A DNA stretch of 64,000 bases from Turritopsis dohrnii. Its lineage: Eukaryota; Cnidaria; Hydrozoa; Anthoathecata; Oceaniidae. Position numbers and translations under genes: made by a program. The stretch is from the NCBI GenBank assembly GCA_027922465.2, contig BQMF02000121.1, positions 310,001 through 374,000 of the forward strand, in the 5' to 3' direction. Shown here piece after piece: positions 34,342 through 64,000 of this stretch (positions within the stretch are counted from its first letter, which is position 1; each line of letters opens with the position of its first letter). The notes under the pieces are model-generated. The model saw only the letters and a list, made by a program, of their open reading frames with translations. It had not been told where the DNA came from and did no database searches.

Positions 34342-35903
34342 CTATTCGCTGCTAATACCACAGCAGTAATTAGTACAAAATGGGAAGCATTTGGTTGCAC
34401 ATGCCGCCAAACATCGCGGTGAAGGATACTTCACACTAGAGTTGTCAGTGTCTTTATGTGCATTTGCTACAGATGGTATCTTTAACACGATTGGTTGCAC
34501 TGGCTTCAATGCAAAATTTCTATTAGCGTTAGCACTTTGTGAAGCAGGTGGCTCATTGGCTGTAAGTGGTAAAGGATTATTGTATGCAGCCATTGGTGGG
34601 GGCGCATCAGATGGACGTATACTGGCCAAAGCTTTCTGCACCTTTGCTTGCTGTGGTGAATGAACTTGTCCGATTTGAGTTTGCGCTGGATAAGCATTTG
34701 CAACTGATGGTGCCTGATGAGTGGCTGAATTAAAATTTTCGATTACAGCTGCTTGTTGAGGTACTTGATTTTCCATTGCAAAACGACCAGTATTATCAAC
34801 GGCGTTATTTTGTTCTTGGTACGTATTGATTTGGTTTTCTTGCGGCATAGTGAACGAATTAGCCACTGGTTGCACTTGCGAACTCATTGTATTTTCTGGA
34901 TTGCTTTGGATAGGTCCATTTGGGCCAATGGTAACATCAGGGAAATTTAAGGTCGGCCCTGGTGGTAAAGAATTTAATTGTGCATCTTGTGTTTCTTGAG
35001 CTTGTGAAATTTCCTGATATTGAGCTTGATTTTGAATGATGGTCGGTTCATTCCACTGAGCTGGTGCAGATGGTTCAGATGTCTTGGTATATTCAGATGC
35101 AGATGGATCAGATGTCTTGGTATTTTCAGGTGCAGCGACTACTTTTCCTCTTGTGCAACACTCTGCATCGCACGATGGGGCACACGAAGCCGGGCAGGTT
35201 GCTGCACATTCTCCTGTCATGCTTTCCTGTTGAGTCGAAAATCCATTCCAAGCAGCCGACTGCGTTTGTGCAGCTGGTTGTTCGGTTGACTGATACGCCT
35301 GTACTGGAGCTACTGATGCTTGCTGCTGTTCAACCTGTTCCCAGCCCTGGGGTTGCTGAGCTTGTTGATAAGATGCAGAAGCAGCACTTACATCAGGCGA
35401 AACTGGTGTCACTGCTCCAATTGATGCAGCAGGTACATTATAATTTTGATTCTGATCATACCTGGGCTGTTGATAATATTGTTCTGTCGGTTGACTCACG
35501 GCTGGTATTTGTGGATTTTGAGCGACAGCTGCCCCATATTGCTCTTTCGGGACATCCACCGTATACTGTTGTTTTGGAAGATTGGACGTTGCATACGGTT
35601 CTTTTGAAAGACTAGCTGAATCTTGCTGCTGTACATAGTTCGGCGTCTGCTGTTTGTTATAATAACTATTATATTGCTCGGGATATTGGTAGTTGTACTG
35701 CTGCGGCATTGAATATGGTGCATAGTTTGTTGTTTGCGGTGGAAGGTACTTTTCATTTGTACTGTAGTAAGCTTCTGGTTGTTTATAAGCGTTTCGTTGA
35801 TTTTTCGCGAGATTCTTTTTACCTTTTGGTCCAACAGCCCATCTTTCTTCTTCTTCTTCATCATCGTCGTCGTCTTCATCGTCATCGCTTTGATTTGCTT
35901 TGC
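34342..35903 (-). CDS. CRD gene, exon 3 with both cysteine-rich domains
   Basis: It starts after CTTCTAG, completing a serine codon, and stops at TAG 34342-34344. CRD 1 is encoded at 35155-35208 and CRD 2 at 34360-34413, ending five residues before the stop. Confidence 0.9.
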
Positions 35904-37843
35904 CTAGAAGAGCAGAAAACGTTTTGCTAGATGATCAGTTTTTTTATTAAACGGAACATGTGCTAGAACTTTCTGATAAGCAACAGTTTCGAATCATAGA
36001 AAATCTACAGCTATGAGTGTCGACGACATTTTGCATTAACCTCAACAGGAAAAGTGTGATAGATCTATTTAAACAGAGCTGTTTACTTACTAGACAGCAC
36101 TCTTTCAACCCAATCACCACTAGCGTATTGGTTGCCTTGCAGTTCTTGCTGCGATTCTTGGGGTGGCTGTGGCTGTGGCTGTTGATATTCACCATATCCT
36201 GATTCCCCGACTCCTTCCGGTATGTCGTTTGTTGATTTCACTTCATTCATTCCGGATGCACCAGACGATTCGCCGCTGTTGTAAAACAACGGGATTGGAA
36301 TCATTGATAGATGAGGAAAGTTAGGATAAGACTGGCCAGCCGCTGAATCACTGTGCGCAGTATTGGCTTGTATCTGATTATTTGATCCTTGTGGAAGCTT
36401 CCTGTTATTGACGTTTTCTTTTCCGCCCTCTTCTTCCGCAGACGCAGATTCCTCTTCACTTCCACTTCCTGATCCAGACTCATCTTCCAATGTAGCAATA
36501 GGGACTGGACCAACACTGCTGGCACCACCAATAGCCAATTTAACCTTTACGCTGCTTCCTGGCACATTTGCTTGGTTAGTTTGAAGTGCAGGTGAAACAG
36601 ACTTGTGGAATGGACCATTCATAGAGTTACTCTCTTCTATTTGTGTTATCTTATGTCGATCTTCCATTGTATTTTTCTTTGGAAGCTTCTGTTCTTGTTC
36701 TTCGTCACTATCATCTTCAAAAACTTCGCCTCTATCCTCTGCGTGGTATTTCCCTTTGAATAAACCTTCTTCTTTTGGGCCAAATTTCAAGGTATCCTTC
36801 GATGTTTTGTGATATGAATCCTTTTTGCTTAATTTGAAAAATTTATTTTTATCATTTTCAACATTAAAGTGTTGTTGCAAGTTCTCTTCAATCTTTCGTT
36901 TGATGAAATCATGGAAATTTAAATCTGCTGTGAATCCTTTTAAAAACCCAACGTGATCTCTTCGCGTAGCATTTGCATTCTTACCATCTGCCTTTAGGCG
37001 GGTATAGCGGCGTGAATGTTTCACTGAAATAGAAGACACAGATTCATGTTACCACCATAAAATATTCACATAATGTTTTGCAAGTAGGCCGTGAAAAGTT
37101 CGGAAACATCACTGAATAATACTGTTCATTTGCATGATATCTCTGTAATGCGTGGTTCCTACTTTGCGATGATCTCTTATCACTTTCATTTTGTCTCTCA
37201 AACTTGAGGTCTATCAAGTAGTGGGGAAAGATTTATATGATAGTGCAGTGATGGTGTCGTTGTTAGTAATTAGAATAACACTATGCGCATTTAACTCAAC
37301 TAGCTACTAGTTGTAAGTCGATAGACGGATGAACCAATTATAATGTACGGAAGCACAAAGATTTAAATTACCCAATTACTCACTTATTAGTGATGGGTTT
37401 CAATGGTTGATAAAAAGAAAGATTTCTCTTCGATCATTTATCGGTATCAGTGTATTCCTCAATTATTTTTTGTAAAAGAATTCAAGTTGAGATTTAGTTT
37501 AGTTCTTAATCTAAAATAAAATGATTGGAGCCTTGAAGTTTTAGTGTGACACTCATATTGGAATGGAATGGCTGTTGGGATGAAATCTCGAAGTATCTCT
37601 GGTTACACACTAAAAGTATTGATTATATGGCTGGATTTTTGTTGTTTCGAATTCATTCCTGGAACCTACACATTCTAAACTAAAAGTGACGTAAATGTTA
37701 TATACGATGGTCGTCAAATAAAAGGTACAGTTTTGCCATATCTTTACTCAAACTTGTATTAAAAAATCAATGCTTTCAATACCTTTCCTTCTGCTAGAGA
37801 CTGATACAACACAAAGAACCAAAAAGAAGACGGTAAATTTCAT
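34342..37843 (-). CDS. Secreted minicollagen-CRD protein, probable nematocyst capsule component
   Basis: 851 aa from exons 37783-37843, 36091-37023 and 34342-35903, both introns phase 1. MKFTVFFLVLCVVSVSS is a clear signal peptide, followed by a basic segment (RRKVKHSRRYTR) that could be a propeptide. Residues about 140-240 are acidic and Ser/Gly-rich. Residues about 338-350 are a pure Asp/Glu run. From about 390 it is Gln/Pro/Tyr-rich (QQYNYQYPEQYNSYY). Two CRDs have exact minicollagen spacing: cysteines 564, 568, 572, 576, 580, 581 and 829, 833, 837, 841, 845, 846. In minicollagens and NOWA these domains cross-link the capsule by disulfide exchange. No Gly-X-Y collagen tract is present. The plan of CRDs around a Gln/Pro-rich elastic-looking stretch recalls cnidoin, but I cannot test homology. 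Capsule role is likely, the exact name uncertain. Confidence 0.85.
36091..37023 (-). CDS. CRD gene, exon 2
   Basis: It runs from the acceptor TTCTATTTCAG to the donor CTA|GTAAGT, 933 nt open. It encodes a basic N-terminal part, then acidic Ser/Gly-rich sequence, and ends Q/P-rich (EYQQPQPQPPQESQQ) before the donor. Read-through past the donor stops at once. Confidence 0.85.
37243..37393 (+). repeat. SINE-1 copy, internally deleted
   Basis: It carries the head GTGATGGTGTCGTTG and the tail AACTAGCTACTAGTTGTAAGTC plus ACGGAAGCACAAAG of SINE-1, without the middle. It is in intron 1 of the CRD gene. Confidence 0.55.
37783..37843 (-). CDS. CRD gene, exon 1 (signal peptide)
   Basis: ATG to AAAG|GTATTG. 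The 20 codons form the secretion signal plus SRRK. It ends one base into a codon, which joins with TG of the next exon to give valine. Confidence 0.8.
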
Positions 37844-40774
37844 GTTGGTTAGGTTTCACGTCTTGGCCATTTCCACATTTATCTTTTTAATAGGTATCAA
37901 ATATTAATGCACAAAAAGGTTCCTCTTTTAAAAAAATCTTTAAGCATCAGTGATTCGTTGCCATCAATTTGCGCATAATTTACAATGTTGTTTATAAGTT
38001 TCAGTTTGTAATATTTGCACGTCGCTGTTTTTAACAGAGTAAATTACTGAGCACACTAGATCGGCGAGATTCTTCGGGAAGCGAAAATTCTATCGTGAAA
38101 AAAAACATCTAAAAATTAAATCAGATTAATAGAAACGATGACATAACTGGCATATTGATAAAACTATGATAATTTTCGTGAATATTTTGCGAAAAAAATA
38201 AACGAATAAGCAAAAAACAAAACAAAACAAATCACAACATAAAACTTAAATGCCAACGAAACAACTTATTTCTATTTTATACAAATTAAAACTAGGTAGA
38301 AAAAAAGTGAGATTAGCATATGTTGATGACAAACACGGTAATTATTCGATGGTGTCCCGGAACTTCGGATTAGTATTGGCAATGAGACAGCTTTGCAGTG
38401 GCTATTTGTAAACGTTTTAAAGAATGGCACAACTTTTCCAAATCTAAAACCATTACCTTTTCCTTTTACGACTTAACTTAAGAAAACGTTTTCATGCAAG
38501 TGTCGGATCGAAACATCCTTTGAACTAAATAACTCTGCCTTTTTAGGACTCTTCCGGAATCGTCAAAATCGCAAAAATTTAGTGGATAAACTTTTAATAT
38601 ATTTTATGAAAATGCTTTATTGCTTGGCGATTCAATTTGATTATCATGAAAAGACTAGATTGTTAAATCAATTACCTTTATGGCCCATAAATAAACGGGT
38701 TAGAAATGTTTTGGTTTCATGATCATTGGTATGAAAAACTATAAAACACCGAGATATTGTCAAAAATTCGCGAAACCACGAAAAAAGCATAAAAAATACA
38801 CACTGGTACTTCTATCATCGTTTTGAAAATGTCAGGCAAAAAAACCCCCATAAAAACAAAACATTTTCACAGTATTTCCTTCGGAAACAATTCTTTCCAT
38901 CTTTCTAACATGGATCTTCTGTACAAGCAATGCTTTAATAGCTTAATCATGAAACAGCGGGTAAAGTCGATTATTTCAAGAGAATAACAACAGTTCAAAA
39001 GATAATTTCAGAAGATGCATAACTCACTTGGCAAGACGGTGGATTTGTAATACATAGGTGACAGTTGGTAGTGGTTCCAATCCCCGCACTGAATGCTAAT
39101 GTGATATTATGATACGAGATTGGAAATGATATGATGTTATTATGAGATAACCACAATCACCAATCAGTGTAGTATGTGCAAGATCTCTTTCTTAAAATCT
39201 GAGGTATACATCACTGGTAGAGGCTTACTTCCGTGAGTTAAAGATGGTACGCTGTTCTTGCCTTCATAATGAGCTCATTGCAACATTATCCCAATCACCG
39301 TACAGGAAATATACACTGTGGTCTAAACACACGATTTCAATGAAAGTGCATATTGAATACTACGAAAGAACGGAATGCTGATCTGTCTCGAACAAAAGAA
39401 AGGCAGGATATGCAGAAATGGTACTCAACCACAGCCATTCAAGAAAATGGAGGTTTAGTCCAAATCAGTACCAAATTTCCCTTTTCACAACTCGATATAA
39501 GCCTAACGATCGCTTTGCATTCATTTCAAACACTTGCGCAAGAATTTCGATTTTGAAATCAAGTATATTTGATATGAAAACATCAAAACTGCATCAATTT
39601 TTGGTATCGACACCCCTTTCAAAACGTACATGACAATTAACGAATGACCGGGTGATCAATTAGAGCATGAAAAACAATCAAAATCAAAGATGAAGGAATT
39701 TTGGAATAGAGCACAAAGCAAATCAGTATTGCCTTTGCATTTCATGGAAGTTATTTTTTAAGGAGAAAAACTAAATATCACGAAAATGTTGCGTCAGTAA
39801 CCAAAGCCCTGAATTGACAAAAAGTATGAAGGTCTTTTTATGCAAAACCTATTTTTGTCCTAAGTATGGTGTGAACAAAACTGCAATACATAATCTTGTT
39901 ACAACCCTACAAAAAGATTCAAGTCTTAACTTTTTTTCAATTTCGGTTATTCACATTACATTTTCGTGATTTTTGAATAAGCAGTTACAACTTATATCAA
40001 CCTTGATTGTCCAATGGGTTATTAGAACTAATTAACACGTGACTAGATTGTCCAATGGGTACCAAAGTTATTAGAACTAATTAACACGTGACTAGATTTT
40101 CGATCTTGAAAACTCGATTTCACGAACTTTTTTGTCGGTTCCTTGACATACTAAGTAGTATAATTTCTACTAATTTCAACTCTAGGAAACCCGAACTTTC
40201 GTTAACTCGAGCTATTTTCCCGATCTCCAGAGAGTTCCAGTTTTTGAGAGCTTACTGTACTATGGCAAGGGACCACAAAAATAATTTTCGCGTTATCGAG
40301 AAGTTCACGTTTTCGATCAGTTATTCTCTGAGTCTGAAATGAAGCGTTTAGCTCCACCTTTTGATAAGAAACCCCACATTTTCTATTTTAGCATAGGTTA
40401 CCAGGTATCAAAATCAACAAGCAAAATTTAAAAGTAAGTTTTCATAAAAGAAACCGCTTATATACACTTTGACCATATGTTTAAAATAATAAACCATAAA
40501 CCACTATAATGTGTTACATCCACAAGGAACGGTTCCGTAAACTAGTCAGAAAAATACAACTGCCGTCAACAAAAAAAATAGAGAGAAACTCATGGGCAGT
40601 CGCAATAAATCCAGTGTTTGTGTTTTAAGCATGGAAGGTTGTTCATCATTAATAGTATTGGGCTACCATTATGTTCATCCATATCACGTGTCTACGAGGG
40701 TGGGAGGAACCCACGCCGCATAACAAAAAACACACCTTTCGATGTGACGGTGCATAAATATATATATTGGTACT
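37844..40774. other. Intergenic region between CRD gene and HP1
   Basis: AT-rich and non-coding as far as I can see. It holds a SINE-2 copy (39010-39235) and a decayed element near 40090-40262 with a GAGAGCTTACTGTA end. 40010-40095 contains a short tandem duplication of TTATTAGAACTAATTAACAC followed by GTGACTAGATT. The CRD gene promoter presumably lies just above 37843, but no TATA box or motif stands out. Confidence 0.5.
39010..39235 (+). repeat. SINE-2 (tRNA-derived) copy
   Basis: Head AACTCACTTGGCAAGACGGT matches the A-box region and AGTGGTTCCAATCCCC the B box. The body continues GCACTGAATGCTAATGTG, as in the copy at 63.59 kb. Confidence 0.65.

Positions 40775-64000
<23,226 letters not shown>

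Noticed and set aside
35020..35615. Open frames on the plus strand of 89 and 183 codons
   Set aside because: Antisense shadows of the Gln-rich exon of the CRD gene.

Overview
The window is animal nuclear DNA: AT-rich, with short coding exons, GT-AG introns of up to 10 kb, and dense remains of DNA transposons and SINEs. The best clue to the organism is a secreted protein with two copies of the cysteine pattern C-x3-C-x3-C-x3-C-x3-C-C. That is the minicollagen-type cysteine-rich domain (CRD) of cnidarian stinging capsules, so I infer a cnidarian. A hydrozoan or other medusozoan is likely, but species cannot be decided from this sequence.

Four protein-coding genes can be reconstructed with consistent splice sites and phases. 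(1) A PAR/NFIL3-type bZIP transcription factor lies on the minus strand at 5418-15969. It has two exons, 419 aa, and a 9.3 kb intron carrying an uninterrupted (AAG)113 tract. (2) A secreted low-complexity polyQ protein lies on the plus strand at 23002-25859. It has about 679 aa, a probable GC-AG first intron and a possible 24-nt microexon. (3) A secreted CRD protein of 851 aa lies on the minus strand at 34342-37843 and is convergent with gene 2. It resembles cnidoin-type elastic capsule proteins in layout. (4) An HP1/CBX heterochromatin protein of 215 aa lies on the minus strand. Its four coding exons are spread over 40775-63226.

The rest is repeats. 1-5.4 kb: minisatellite and small TIR elements. 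16-20 kb: hairpin elements and tandem arrays. 26-33 kb: a TA-flanked MITE, a GCCGGC-rich DNA element, a non-LTR retrotransposon relic, a SINE broken by a hairpin MITE, and a 2.6 kb foldback/Mutator-like element with 9-bp target duplications. The HP1 introns hold a Harbinger transposase relic split by a SINE with 11-bp TSDs and a 3.2 kb head-to-tail repeat array. They also hold a four-deep nest of transposons containing a broken pogo/Tigger-like transposase.

The two secreted genes may both serve nematocyst assembly; that is firm only for the CRD gene. HP1 and the bZIP factor are housekeeping or regulatory neighbours with no evident link to them. No tRNA, rRNA or snRNA gene was recognised; tRNA-like sequences are SINE heads.
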